Shown piece after piece: positions 27,779 to 35,888 of a stretch of 64,000 bases of DNA. The DNA is taken from the NCBI RefSeq assembly GCF_009192735.1, contig NZ_VTFU01000003.1:248001-312000 (forward strand), in the 5' to 3' direction. The notes below the pieces were generated by a model that saw only the letters and a program-made list of their open reading frames with translations, did no database searches and was not told the DNA's origin. Both the position numbers and the translations under genes were made by a program. Origin of the DNA: Arthrobacter gandavensis. GTDB taxonomy: Bacteria > Actinomycetota > Actinomycetes > Actinomycetales > Micrococcaceae. Each line of letters begins with the position of its first letter. Positions within the stretch are counted from its first letter, which is position 1.

Positions 27779-29053
27779 ATGCCTGATGCATTGGATCACA
27801 TTCATGACCTTGGCGCTTTTGTCAGCGCCTCTCCCTCCAGTTTCCATGCGGCCCGCGAGGGCGCGCGCCGCCTCGCCGCCGCCGGATTCACCGAACTCGA
27901 TGAAAGCCTGGACTGGCCGGCGAAGCCCGGGAAATACCATGTGGTGCGGGACGGAGCCCTGATCGCGTGGATTGTTCCGCAGGGGGCCGGCCCCGGAACC
28001 GGGTTCTCGATTCTGGGCACGCACACCGACTCGCCGTCCTTCAAACTCAAGCCGCAGCCCACCACCGGCCGGCTGGGATGGCTCCAGGCCGGTGTCGAAG
28101 TTTACGGCGGACCCCTGCTCAACTCCTGGCTTGACCGTGAACTGCAGCTCGCCGGACGCCTGGTCACCATGGACGGCGAGGAGCACCTGGTGGAAACCGG
28201 TCCGCTGCTGCGCTTTCCGCAGCTGGCCATCCACCTGGACCGGGCGGTCAACGAGGGCCTGAAACTCGACAAGCAGCAGCACATGAACCCGGTCTGGGGG
28301 CTCGGCGACCCCTCCACCGCTGACCTGCTGGAGCTGCTGGCCGCACGCGCCGGCCTGTCGGCCGACCAGGTGGGCGGATATGACATCGTGGCTGCGGATA
28401 CGCAGGAACCGCGGACCTTCGGCGCCGACAATGAATTCTTCGCCTCCGGCAGGCTCGACAACCTCTCCTCGGTGCATGCCGGACTGGCGGCATTGATTGC
28501 GGCGGCCGAAACGAAGACGGGCGGCTCCATCGCGGTGCTGGCTGCCTTCGACCATGAGGAGGTTGGCAGCGGCAGCCGCTCCGGAGCGGCCGGCCCGTTC
28601 CTCGAGGACGTGCTGAACCGGATCTCCGGAGGGCTGGGCGGGTCAGCAATGGACCGGCAGCGGGCCTTTGCCGGTTCGTTCTGCATTTCAGCCGACGCCG
28701 GCCACGCCGTGCACCCGAACTACGCCGAACGCCACGACCCCGCCAACCATCCCGTGCTCAACGGCGGACCGCTGCTCAAGATCAACGCCAACCAGCGGTA
28801 CACCACCGATGCTCCCGGCGCGGCACGCTGGGCCGGGCTGTGCCGGCAGGCCGGCATTCCGTACCAGGAGTTCGTGTCGCATAATTCGATGCCCTGCGGC
28901 TCCACGATCGGGCCGCTGACCGCCACCCGGCTGGGGATCCGGACCGTCGACGTCGGCATTCCGCTGCTGTCCATGCATTCGGCCCGCGAAATGGCCGGCG
29001 TGCAGGATCCCTTCCACCTGGCGAGGGTGAGCGAAGTGTTCTTCACCGGGTAA
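27779..29053 (+). CDS. M18 family aminopeptidase (aspartyl-type, ApeB-like)
   Basis: A 424-residue zinc aminopeptidase. Metal ligands lie in GTHTDSPSFKLKP, GRLDNLSS, DHEEVGSGSRSG (with catalytic Glu) and the C-terminal LLSMHSAREM. SADAGHAVHPNY is another family hallmark. It removes N-terminal acidic or other residues from peptides in the cytoplasm. The ATG at 27779 has a GGAG site, and family alignments start near this point; the frame itself is open from 27704. Confidence 0.93.
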   Translation: MPDALDHIHDLGAFVSASPSSFHAAREGARRLAAAGFTELDESLDWPAKPGKYHVVRDGALIAWIVPQGAGPGTGFSILGTHTDSPSFKLKPQPTTGRLGWLQAGVEVYGGPLLNSWLDRELQLAGRLVTMDGEEHLVETGPLLRFPQLAIHLDRAVNEGLKLDKQQHMNPVWGLGDPSTADLLELLAARAGLSADQVGGYDIVAADTQEPRTFGADNEFFASGRLDNLSSVHAGLAALIAAAETKTGGSIAVLAAFDHEEVGSGSRSGAAGPFLEDVLNRISGGLGGSAMDRQRAFAGSFCISADAGHAVHPNYAERHDPANHPVLNGGPLLKINANQRYTTDAPGAARWAGLCRQAGIPYQEFVSHNSMPCGSTIGPLTATRLGIRTVDVGIPLLSMHSAREMAGVQDPFHLARVSEVFFTG

Positions 29054-29115
29054 ACCGCGGTGAACTCCGGGCCGGTATGAGGCCCAGCCGGTCCGGAGCA
29101 CCTTCCGGCGTCCGG

Positions 29116-29257
29116 TAGACTAGCTAAGTCTGTGCTGTCGGCAATGCTGACGGCTTTCCCGCCCCTGGTCACCCAGATCCGGCGGGATGACAACGCAAAA
29201 GAACCTCCTGTTACGGAAATGCCGTGACCGTATAGCCCAAAGGAGGTGGGTTCACAA
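29116..29257 (+). promoter_or_regulatory. Promoter and long leader of the rpsF operon
   Basis: TAGACT (29116-29121) is a good -10 box with only a weak -35. The leader of about 130 nt contains three small hairpins, the last built on ACGG-AAATG-CCGT followed by ACCG, and ends in a strong AAAGGAGGTGGG ribosome-binding site. In many bacteria a leader before rpsF binds the S6:S18 complex for feedback control. The length and position fit such an element, but the consensus was not matched with certainty. Confidence 0.45.
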
Positions 29258-29611
29258 ATGCGTGCTTATGAACTGATGGTTATCATCGACCCCGAGGTAG
29301 AAGAGCGTACAGTCGAGCCTTCGCTCGACAAGTTCCTCAATGTTGTCCGCAACGATGGTGGAACCATCGACAAGGTCGACATCTGGGGCCGTCGCCGCCT
29401 CGCCTACGAAATCCAGAAGAAGGCTGAAGGCATCTACGCAGTGGTTAACTTCACCGCGACGCCTGCAGCTGCCGCTGAGCTTGACCGCCAGCTGAGCCTC
29501 AACGAGACCATCATGCGCACCAAGATCATCCGCCCGGAAGAGCAGAAGATCTCGAAGAAGGATGCCAAGAAGGCCGCTAAGGCTGAAGCTGCAAAGGTTT
29601 CCGCAGAGTAA
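29258..29611 (+). CDS. rpsF: Small ribosomal subunit protein bS6
   Basis: A 117-residue protein starting [20 protein letters not shown] with the bS6 fold and the typical [19 protein letters not shown] segment. The C-terminus carries a Lys/Ala-rich tail ([15 protein letters not shown]). It binds 16S rRNA with bS18 in the platform. The ATG at 29258 has the AAAGGAGGTGGG site 8 bp upstream. It is the first gene of rpsF-ssb-rpsR-rplI. Confidence 0.97.
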   Translation: MRAYELMVIIDPEVEERTVEPSLDKFLNVVRNDGGTIDKVDIWGRRRLAYEIQKKAEGIYAVVNFTATPAAAAELDRQLSLNETIMRTKIIRPEEQKISKKDAKKAAKAEAAKVSAE

Positions 29612-29644
29612 TTTCTGCAAACCAAACCGAAATCAGGAGGCAAC

Positions 29645-30214
29645 ATGGCAGGCGAGACAACTATTACCGTCGTCGGCAACCTAACGAATGATCCGGAACT
29701 CCGGTTCACGCCGTCAGGTTCGGCAGTGGCGAACTTCACCATTGCCTCGACTCCGCGGACCTTCGACCGCACGTCAAATGACTGGAAAGACGGCGAAACG
29801 CTGTTCCTCCGTGCATCTGTCTGGCGCGAAGCCGCTGAGAACGTGGCCGAATCCCTGACCAAGGGGACGCGTGTTGTTTGCCAGGGCCGCCTGAAGTCGC
29901 GTTCGTACGAAACCAAAGAAGGCGAAAAGCGCACCGTGATGGAGCTTGAGGTCGACGAAATCGGCCCCTCGCTTCGGTACGCTTCCGCGAAGGTCACCCG
30001 CACCCAGCGCTCCGGCGGCGGTGGCGGAGGCTTTGGCGGCAACAGCGGAAACTCCGGAAACAGCGGCTTCGGCGGCAATTCCAACCCCGCTTGGGGCGGA
30101 GGCCAGCAGCAGCAGCAGTCTGCACCGGCCGAAGATCCCTGGGGTGCTCCCGCAGGCGGCGGCAACGCCGGCGGCTGGGGCAACGGACCGGACTCCAACG
30201 ATCCGCCCTTCTAA
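29645..30214 (+). CDS. ssb: Single-stranded DNA-binding protein SSB
   Basis: The 189-residue protein has an N-terminal OB fold (about 1-115, with [20 protein letters not shown]). A Gly/Asn/Gln-rich linker follows, and the acidic tip DSNDPPF recruits replication and repair proteins. The linker contains a run of glutamines. An AGGAGG site precedes the ATG. It is the operon partner of rpsF and rpsR. Confidence 0.97.
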   Translation: MAGETTITVVGNLTNDPELRFTPSGSAVANFTIASTPRTFDRTSNDWKDGETLFLRASVWREAAENVAESLTKGTRVVCQGRLKSRSYETKEGEKRTVMELEVDEIGPSLRYASAKVTRTQRSGGGGGGFGGNSGNSGNSGFGGNSNPAWGGGQQQQQSAPAEDPWGAPAGGGNAGGWGNGPDSNDPPF

Positions 30215-30267
30215 ATCTTGACCGAAGAGCGGTGCCTCCCCCCGGGGAACGTGCCTCCCTTCACTCC

Positions 30268-30336
30268 TGCGCCCTCGGGCGCAACCTCAGACGGCATTCG
30301 CCGTCGAGCCCATCCCGTGGAATGATCCACGGGCTC
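30268..30336 (+). other. Three consecutive hairpins between ssb and rpsR
   Basis: Stems at 30268-30274/30277-30283 (7 bp, 2-base gap so probably 6 bp), 30290-30295/30300-30305 (6 bp, ATTC loop) and 30306-30336 (10 bp with one bulge) fill most of the 145-bp gap. TAGACA (30340-30345) and an AAGGAG site follow. The array may tune the ratio of SSB to S18 by attenuation, processing or an internal promoter. Confidence 0.45.
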
Positions 30337-30359
30337 CACTAGACATAAGGAGCTCCACG

Positions 30360-30599
30360 ATGGCTAAGGCTGAACTTCGCAAGCCCAAACCAAAGTCCAA
30401 TCCCTTGAAGGCCGCTGACATCACTGTCATCGACTACAAGGACGTAGCATTGCTGCGCAAGTTCATTTCCGACCGCGGAAAGATCCGCGCCCGTCGCGTA
30501 ACTGGCGTAACCGTGCAGGAACAGCGCAAAATTGCACAGGCAATCAAGAATGCCCGTGAAGTTGCTCTCCTGCCGTACTCCGGCGCTGGCCGCGGCTAA
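30360..30599 (+). CDS. rpsR: Small ribosomal subunit protein bS18, cysteine-free form
   Basis: The 79-residue protein contains [20 protein letters not shown], the signature of bS18. It lacks all zinc-binding cysteines of the C+ form, for example where TGNC is usual the sequence has TGVT. It is therefore a zinc-independent (C-) S18. A cysteine-containing paralogue elsewhere in the genome would not be visible here. An AAGGAG site precedes the ATG. Confidence 0.97.
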   Translation: MAKAELRKPKPKSNPLKAADITVIDYKDVALLRKFISDRGKIRARRVTGVTVQEQRKIAQAIKNAREVALLPYSGAGRG

Positions 30600-30616
30600 G
30601 GAAAGGAACCTAACTC

Positions 30617-31066
30617 ATGGCAAAGCTCATTCTGACCCACGAAGTAACCGGTCTCGGCGCTGCCGGCGACGTCATTGAGGTAAAGGACGGTTACGCACGT
30701 AACTTCCTTCTGCCCCGTGGCTTCGCTCTGACCTGGACGAAGGGTGGCGAGAAGCAGGTTGAGTCCATCAAGGCTGCCCGCGCCGCCCGCGAGCACGCTT
30801 CCCTGGAAGATGCTCAGAAGCAGGCTGCTGCACTCTCCGCCAAGCCGGTCACGCTGGCCGTCAAGGCCGGCGAGTCCGGACGCCTCTTCGGCACCGTCAA
30901 GGCCGCCGATGTTGCTGCTGCTGTCGAGGCTGCCGGTCTCGGCACGATCGACAAGCGCAAGGTTGAACTGCCGACGCACATCAAGTCGGTTGGTTCCTTC
31001 CAGGCCAACGTTCGTCTGCACGACGACGTCGCCGCTGTCATCGACCTCAACGTCGTAGCCAGCTAG
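30617..31066 (+). CDS. rplI: Large ribosomal subunit protein bL9
   Basis: The 149-residue protein starts [20 protein letters not shown] and has the N-domain motif [13 protein letters not shown], the long central helix ([16 protein letters not shown]) and the C-domain ending VHLHD-like [11 protein letters not shown]. It binds 23S rRNA domain V. It lies 17 bp after rpsR and is the last gene before a double hairpin terminator. Confidence 0.97.
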   Translation: MAKLILTHEVTGLGAAGDVIEVKDGYARNFLLPRGFALTWTKGGEKQVESIKAARAAREHASLEDAQKQAAALSAKPVTLAVKAGESGRLFGTVKAADVAAAVEAAGLGTIDKRKVELPTHIKSVGSFQANVRLHDDVAAVIDLNVVAS

Positions 31067-31079
31067 TCTCGGTCGCACA

Positions 31080-31135
31080 GCACGCCTCCGGGCGTGCGCC
31101 GAGCGCCCTCCGCCCTTGTGGCGGGGGGCGCTTTT
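31080..31135 (+). terminator. Tandem hairpin terminator of the rpsF operon
   Basis: A 7-bp stem (31080-31086 with 31091-31097) is followed by a 13-bp stem with one wobble pair (31102-31114 with 31120-31132) that runs directly into TTTT. The second is a textbook intrinsic terminator, so dnaB needs its own promoter. Confidence 0.85.
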
Positions 31136-31233
31136 GCGTGTGCGTCGCTTTTGCGTCTGCACGAAGCACGCCGGGGGCCATGCCGCGGCCGCTCCTGCCC
31201 CGCTCCGCGCCAGTCACAGGTGCACTGAAGCAG

Positions 31234-31516
31234 TGTGGATATGGACTGTGGATAGCAGCTGTGGATATCAGCTGTGGAAATCAGCGGAAACCGGGGATAA
31301 CCAGCCGCCCGTATGCGCATTCCGTTCATCTGTCAACCTGCAAGCAGGGGCTGAATGTTGACAAAAAATAGTCTCTATACACAGGTGTGGACGGACGTTT
31401 GCCCTAGTCAGAGCGCTATTAGACTAGAAATAAATACTTTATCCACACCCTTATGCCCAACCTGTGCACAAGACACGCCCAGTTATGCACACCTTCTCCA
31501 CAAGCCCTGTGGATAA
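31234..31516. promoter_or_regulatory. DnaA-box cluster with A+T-rich core upstream of dnaB
   Basis: Sites matching TTWTNCACA exactly lie at 31439-31447 (+), 31483-31491 (+) and 31508-31516 (-). One- or two-mismatch sites lie at 31234-31242 (-), 31247-31255 (-), 31260-31268 (-), 31273-31281 (-), 31375-31383 (+), 31463-31471 (-) and 31494-31502 (+). The first four share one orientation at 13-bp steps. Between the two groups is an unusually A+T-rich stretch (31355-31440). Ten sites within 283 bp is far above chance in high-GC DNA. This is an origin-like or DnaA-titrating layout at dnaB, away from dnaA. Confidence 0.75.
31398..31425 (+). promoter_or_regulatory. Candidate dnaB promoter
   Basis: TAGACT at 31420-31425 is the same -10 box as before rpsF, with TTTGCC 16 bp upstream. 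Transcription would begin near 31432, just before the perfect DnaA box at 31439-31447, and give a leader of about 280 nt. A TTGACA at 31358-31363 has no -10 box at a proper distance. Confidence 0.4.
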
Positions 31517-31715
31517 CTCGTTTGGGGGCGGGGGGTTTCAGGACTACGGTTGCGGTGGAATCCCTTCTAAAACGGCTCCTTGCCGCCGCAGGGACGGTGC
31601 TGTTCCGCACCGGCGGCCGCCGCACGCCAAAATGTCACCGCGGCGGGATAGACCTGAATCAGCTGCCACCTGGCAGGGATCGCACCACAGCAGTACCTTG
31701 GGAAAGGGTTACACA

Positions 31716-33098
31716 GTGTCGCTCACGCATACTGACGCACCGGCTTCGAGCTCCAGCTCCGACTTCGCGCGGACACCGCCGCAGGACTTGGTTGCCGAGC
31801 AGTCAGTCCTGGGCGGCATGATGCTTTCCAAGGACGCCATCGCCGACGTGGTGGAGGTCCTCCGCGGCGTCGACTTCTACCGCCCCGCTCACGAGTCCAT
31901 CTTTGAAGCCATCATCGATCTCTACGGCCGCGGTGAGCCGGCTGACGCCGTCACCATTTCCGACGAGCTGACCAAGCGGGGCGAGATCAGCCGCATTGGC
32001 GGTCCCGCCTACCTCCACACGCTCATCCAATCCGTACCCACGGCCGCAAACGCCGGTTTTTATGCCGAGATTGTCCGTGAACGGGCCGTCCTGCGCCGCT
32101 TGGTGGACGCGGGAACAAAAATCGTGCAACTGGGTTACTCAGGCGACGGCATGGAAGTTGACGACATCGTCAACGCTGCCCAGGCCGAGGTTTTCGCCGT
32201 CGCGGAGCGCCGCACCGCTGAGGACTACGTCCCCCTGAAGGACATCATCGAGGGCACTGTCGATGAAATCGAAGCGGCCCAGCACAAGGGTGAGGGCATG
32301 ACGGGTGTGCCCACCGGATTCTACGAACTTGATGAACTGACGCAGGGGCTCCATCCCGGGCAGATGATCGTCATCGCCGCGCGCCCTGCAGTGGGTAAGT
32401 CGACCTTTGCCCTGGACTTCGCCCGCTCCGCCGCCATCAAGAACAACATGACCACCGTGTTCTTCTCGCTGGAAATGGGCCGCAACGAAATTGCCATGCG
32501 CCTGCTCTCCGCCGAGGCGACCATTGCCCTGCAGGATCTGCGCAAGGGAACCATCAAAGATGAGCAGTGGGGCAAGATTGCCACCACCATGGGCCGGATG
32601 AACGAGGCGCCGCTGTTCATTGACGACAGCCCCAACATGTCCCTGATGGAAATCCGGGCCAAGTGCCGGCGGCTGAAGCAGCGGCATGACCTCAAGCTCG
32701 TGGTCCTCGACTATCTCCAGCTGATGTCCTCCGGCAAAAAAGTGGAATCGCGCCAGCAGGAAGTGTCCGAGTTCTCCCGTGCCCTGAAGCTGCTGGCCAA
32801 GGAACTCGAAGTCCCCGTGATCGCGCTGTCACAGCTGAACCGTGGGTCCGAGCAGAGAACTGACAAGAAACCCATGATTTCTGATCTTCGTGAATCCGGG
32901 TCCATTGAGCAGGACGCCGACATGGTCATCCTGCTCCACCGCGAGGACATCTACGACAAGGAGTCGCCGCGCGCGGGCGAGGCTGACGTGATCGTGGCCA
33001 AGCACCGTAACGGCCCCACCAAAACCATCACCGTGGGCTTCCAGGGCCACTACTCACGTTTCTCCAACATGGCCGTCGAGGGCGGCTCGGGCTTCTAG
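31716..33098 (+). CDS. dnaB: Replicative DNA helicase DnaB
   Basis: The 460-residue hexameric helicase unwinds DNA at the replication fork. An N-terminal primase-interacting domain (about 18-120, LVAEQSVLGGMMLSKDAIAD) is followed by the RecA-like motor with Walker A ARPAVGKST (about 222-230), LEMGRNEIAMRLL, Walker B LVVLDYLQLM and LSQLNRGSEQR. No intein is present, unlike some mycobacterial DnaB. The GTG at 31716 is chosen because homologues begin here and AAAGGG lies upstream; the open frame back to 31464 runs through DnaA boxes and has no protein character. Confidence 0.96.
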   Translation: MSLTHTDAPASSSSSDFARTPPQDLVAEQSVLGGMMLSKDAIADVVEVLRGVDFYRPAHESIFEAIIDLYGRGEPADAVTISDELTKRGEISRIGGPAYLHTLIQSVPTAANAGFYAEIVRERAVLRRLVDAGTKIVQLGYSGDGMEVDDIVNAAQAEVFAVAERRTAEDYVPLKDIIEGTVDEIEAAQHKGEGMTGVPTGFYELDELTQGLHPGQMIVIAARPAVGKSTFALDFARSAAIKNNMTTVFFSLEMGRNEIAMRLLSAEATIALQDLRKGTIKDEQWGKIATTMGRMNEAPLFIDDSPNMSLMEIRAKCRRLKQRHDLKLVVLDYLQLMSSGKKVESRQQEVSEFSRALKLLAKELEVPVIALSQLNRGSEQRTDKKPMISDLRESGSIEQDADMVILLHREDIYDKESPRAGEADVIVAKHRNGPTKTITVGFQGHYSRFSNMAVEGGSGF

Positions 33099-33259
33099 CC
33101 CGGCTGGCCGGCCGCGGCCGGGGAAGGATCTCCATCATCTGGGGGTGGGCCTCGCCGGAAGCCCAGGTGGTCAGGCGCCGACTAGAATTGGTGCTGCCGG
33201 TCTGCACCCCATGGTTGTTCGCCAGCCGCCCCTGACCAGTTCTTCCAAGGAGTAATTCC

Positions 33260-33898
33260 GTGCCTAAATCCAAGCCCCGCAAGAAGGCGGCAGCCAAGAA
33301 GAAGCAGGCCCGCCGCACCGAGCACGAAACCAATCTGCTCTTCGGCAACACCCCCACCTTCGTCAGCGACGAGGGGGAAGCGCTGCTCACGGCCCGCGGC
33401 TGGATCAGCGAGCGAAGCCAGCCCGGCGGGGCCGACCAGGGCGACGCCTGGTACTGGATGCCGTCGCAGCTGCCCGCCTACCTGGAGGAAGGCGAACCGG
33501 TGCCCACCTCAGTCTTCCCCCTGGAAACCGGATTCGTCAGCCAGCTGGCGACCCCGGACGGCTCGGTTCCTCCTGAGGCACAGACCGAATACGCCTCCCT
33601 GGAGGAACTCGTGGCCGACCTTGAACGGCTTGAGGCCTACCGCGTTCCCGAGGAGTCCTGGACCGTGCTGGGCGGAGGGCCGGGCCAGGACGAGACCCCC
33701 GGCGAGCTCATTGACAGCATCGCCGAGGAATGGGAACTGGTGGCCGAGCTGATCCACTTCCCTTACAGCGACGGTCCCGGTCCCCGCTCCTTCGATGCTG
33801 TGGAGCATGCCTGGAGCGAAGGACGGCTTACCGATTACGCCTACCGCTCTGTCCTCGCCGGCCGGGGAATGCCGGTTCCGGAGCAGCCCGAAGCCTAA
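33260..33898 (+). CDS. Hypothetical protein with Lys/Arg-rich N-terminus, 212 aa
   Basis: The first 22 residues are strongly basic (MPKSKPRKKAAAKKKQARR). They are followed by an acidic globular part with aromatic motifs (DAWYWMPSQLPAYLEEGE, IAEEWELVAELIHFPYSDGP). There is no membrane segment. The basic tail could contact nucleic acid. An AAGGAG site lies upstream of the GTG start. It stands alone after dnaB; the family is not recognised. Confidence 0.75.
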   Translation: MPKSKPRKKAAAKKKQARRTEHETNLLFGNTPTFVSDEGEALLTARGWISERSQPGGADQGDAWYWMPSQLPAYLEEGEPVPTSVFPLETGFVSQLATPDGSVPPEAQTEYASLEELVADLERLEAYRVPEESWTVLGGGPGQDETPGELIDSIAEEWELVAELIHFPYSDGPGPRSFDAVEHAWSEGRLTDYAYRSVLAGRGMPVPEQPEA

Positions 33899-33939
33899 GC
33901 GGCTCCCCAGGGGTGACCTCACATGGCTGGGGAACGGCG

Positions 33940-34056
33940 TTGCCGTTGGAGCGGGAAGTCACTAGCATCGGGATCATGAAGCTTTCCTAGTTGATCCGCG
34001 CCCGCCCGAGGCGGGCACCTCTCGTCCTGCTCCCGTAAGGGACGGCAGAGGTGCCC
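33940..34056 (+). promoter_or_regulatory. Promoter and attenuator-like leader of the second ABC-F gene
   Basis: TTGCCG (33940-33945), a 17-bp spacer and TAGCAT (33963-33968) place the transcription start at about 33975, on the ATG of a 4-codon ORF. Beyond that ORF two hairpins compete. Stem A is 34000-34006 with 34010-34016. Stem B is a long, nearly perfect 15-bp hairpin of 34013-34027 with 34040-34056. Their arms share 34013-34016, so both cannot be complete at once. The plan resembles ribosome-mediated attenuators of antibiotic-resistance ABC-F genes. Which structure stops transcription is not settled by inspection. Confidence 0.6.
33976..33990 (+). CDS. Four-codon leader ORF (MKLS), possibly leaderless
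   Basis: ATG-AAG-CTT-TCC-TAG begins 8 bp after the TAGCAT box, so its mRNA would start at or next to the ATG and be translated without a ribosome-binding site. Its stop codon is 10 bases before hairpin A. Very short leader ORFs in which a drug-blocked ribosome stalls are known upstream of ABC-F and erm genes. Confidence 0.45.
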   Translation: MKLS

Positions 34057-34099
34057 CATATGCCCGGCCGGCGGCAGTTTCCCGGACACTAGGAACCCC

Positions 34100-35848
34100 A
34101 TGGCCTCTCCGCGCCGCACCACGTCTCCCACCACTTCCTCCACCATTTCCCCCAGCTACGCCCGGACCGCTGCTACGGCGAACTCTCGAACTGCGGCGTC
34201 CTCCGGCCACGGCGAACACCTGCGTCTGGACGGCGTCAGCTTTGGCTATCCCGGGCGCCGCGTGCTCACTGATGTGTCGTTCTCCGTGTCCCGGGGAGAC
34301 CGCACCGGGCTGATAGGGGAGAACGGGGCGGGAAAATCCACGCTCCTGCTGATCGCAGCGGGACTGCTTGTCCCGGATGCGGGATTAGTTACCCGGCCGG
34401 CATCCCTGGGCCTCCTGCGGCAGGAGCTGATGCCGCCGCCCGGGGCAACGCTGGAAGACGTGCTGGAGACCGCCGTCGCTCCCGTTCGCGGACTGGAACC
34501 GCTCCTGGAACAGCTGTCCGGGCAACTGGCCATTGCACCTCAGGACGCCGGGGTTGCCGACGCCTACGACGCCACCCTCCGCCGGGCCGAAGAATCCGGT
34601 CTGTGGTCCCTGGATGCGCGCATCAGCGAGGTCCTCGCCGGCCTGGGGCTGGCCGGAGTGGAACGGAGCCGGTCCGCGCACAGCCTGTCAGGCGGGCAGC
34701 GGCGCCGTCTGGCCGTCGCTGCGCTGCTGCTGGAGCGTCCGGCTGCGCTCCTTCTGGATGAGCCCACGAACCATTTGGACGACGACGCCGTCGCCTTCCT
34801 CGCCGCTGAACTCCGCGCCCGGCGGGGGCCGCTGCTGATGGCAAGCCACGACCGGTGGTTTCTCGATGCCGTCGCAACGGACCTGGTTGACCTCGACCCA
34901 GCCCCCGGAGCGGAAAGTCCAGCCGGACCGTCCGTGCAGGGCAGGCGCTTCACGGGCGGCTACACCGATTACCTTGCCGCGCGGACCGCGTCCCGCCGGC
35001 GCTGGCGCGATGCCTTCCAGGAGCAGGAAACAGAACGCGAACGGCTCCGGCGCATCGCGGACGTCGACGGACGGGAAATCTTTCACACCACGGTTCCGCG
35101 GACTGAGGCCAGGGGAGCCAAAAAGTTCTACAGCGACCGGGCCGCCAAGACCGTGGGCGGCCGGGTGCGGTCCGCCCGGCGCGGGCTGGCGGACCTTGAG
35201 CGGTCGGCGGTTCCGGAGCCTCCTCAGCCGCTGGTTTTCCACGGCATGGCCAATCCCCGCGGGTGGGAAGGCACACTACCCATCGAGGACGGAGCGGAGA
35301 TCCTGTGCCTGAAGGAGGCGGGAGTTGAGGGCAGGCTGCGTCCCGTCGACCTGGTGGTTCGGGCCGGAGACCGCCTGCTCGTCGAGGGCCGCAACGGTGC
35401 GGGCAAATCCACGCTTCTCGCGGTGCTGGCCGGTTCGCTCGTTCCGGTGCGCGGCGATGTCCAGCGCGCCCCGCAGGTTGAGGCCGGCCTGCTCCTACAG
35501 GAGGACCGCTGGCCCGATCCAGGGCTCCCGGCTGCGGATGCCTACCGCTCCCGGCTGGCCTTTCCCCGGGAAGCGCCATCCCTCGCGGAGCTCGGGCTGC
35601 TGCGCGCGGACGAGGAGGAGCAGCCGCTGGCCGAACTGTCGCCGGGACAGCGCCGACGGGTCGCCCTTGCCGTCCTGATGGCCGAACCACCGCAGCTGCT
35701 GCTGCTCGACGAGCCCACCAACCACTTGGCACTGTCCCTCGCCGAGGAGCTGGAACAAGCCCTCAGCACCTATCCGGGAACGGTGGTGGTGGCCAGCCAT
35801 GACCGGTGGTTCCGCCGGAGGTGGAACGGGCGGCGGATCACTCTCTAG
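34100..35848 (+). CDS. ABC-F ATPase, antibiotic-resistance-like
   Basis: A 582-residue twin-ATPase protein without membrane segments. It has Walker A GENGAGKST and GRNGAGKST, signatures LSGGQRRRLAV and LSPGQRRRVAL, and Walker B ALLLDEPTNHLDDD and LLLLDEPTNHLALS. The linker (about 295-375) is the part that reaches the drug site in resistance ABC-F proteins such as TlrC and VgaA. The Ser/Thr-rich first 38 residues may be dispensable. AGGAA lies before the ATG. The leader upstream suggests induction by ribosome-targeting drugs. The drug class cannot be read from sequence. Confidence 0.88.
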   Translation: MASPRRTTSPTTSSTISPSYARTAATANSRTAASSGHGEHLRLDGVSFGYPGRRVLTDVSFSVSRGDRTGLIGENGAGKSTLLLIAAGLLVPDAGLVTRPASLGLLRQELMPPPGATLEDVLETAVAPVRGLEPLLEQLSGQLAIAPQDAGVADAYDATLRRAEESGLWSLDARISEVLAGLGLAGVERSRSAHSLSGGQRRRLAVAALLLERPAALLLDEPTNHLDDDAVAFLAAELRARRGPLLMASHDRWFLDAVATDLVDLDPAPGAESPAGPSVQGRRFTGGYTDYLAARTASRRRWRDAFQEQETERERLRRIADVDGREIFHTTVPRTEARGAKKFYSDRAAKTVGGRVRSARRGLADLERSAVPEPPQPLVFHGMANPRGWEGTLPIEDGAEILCLKEAGVEGRLRPVDLVVRAGDRLLVEGRNGAGKSTLLAVLAGSLVPVRGDVQRAPQVEAGLLLQEDRWPDPGLPAADAYRSRLAFPREAPSLAELGLLRADEEEQPLAELSPGQRRRVALAVLMAEPPQLLLLDEPTNHLALSLAEELEQALSTYPGTVVVASHDRWFRRRWNGRRITL

Positions 35849-35888
35849 CGGTTTTCCCCGCTGCGCCGTCCTCCGCGGTGCTGCAGAA

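Noticed and set aside
31234-31516. Calling the DnaA-box cluster the chromosomal oriC
   Set aside because: Actinobacterial oriC lies between dnaA and dnaN, expected outside the window to the left. The cluster is kept as origin-like but not named oriC.
31464-31715. 84-codon upstream extension of dnaB
   Set aside because: It runs through DnaA boxes, begins before the known start of DnaB homologues and has no ribosome-binding site.
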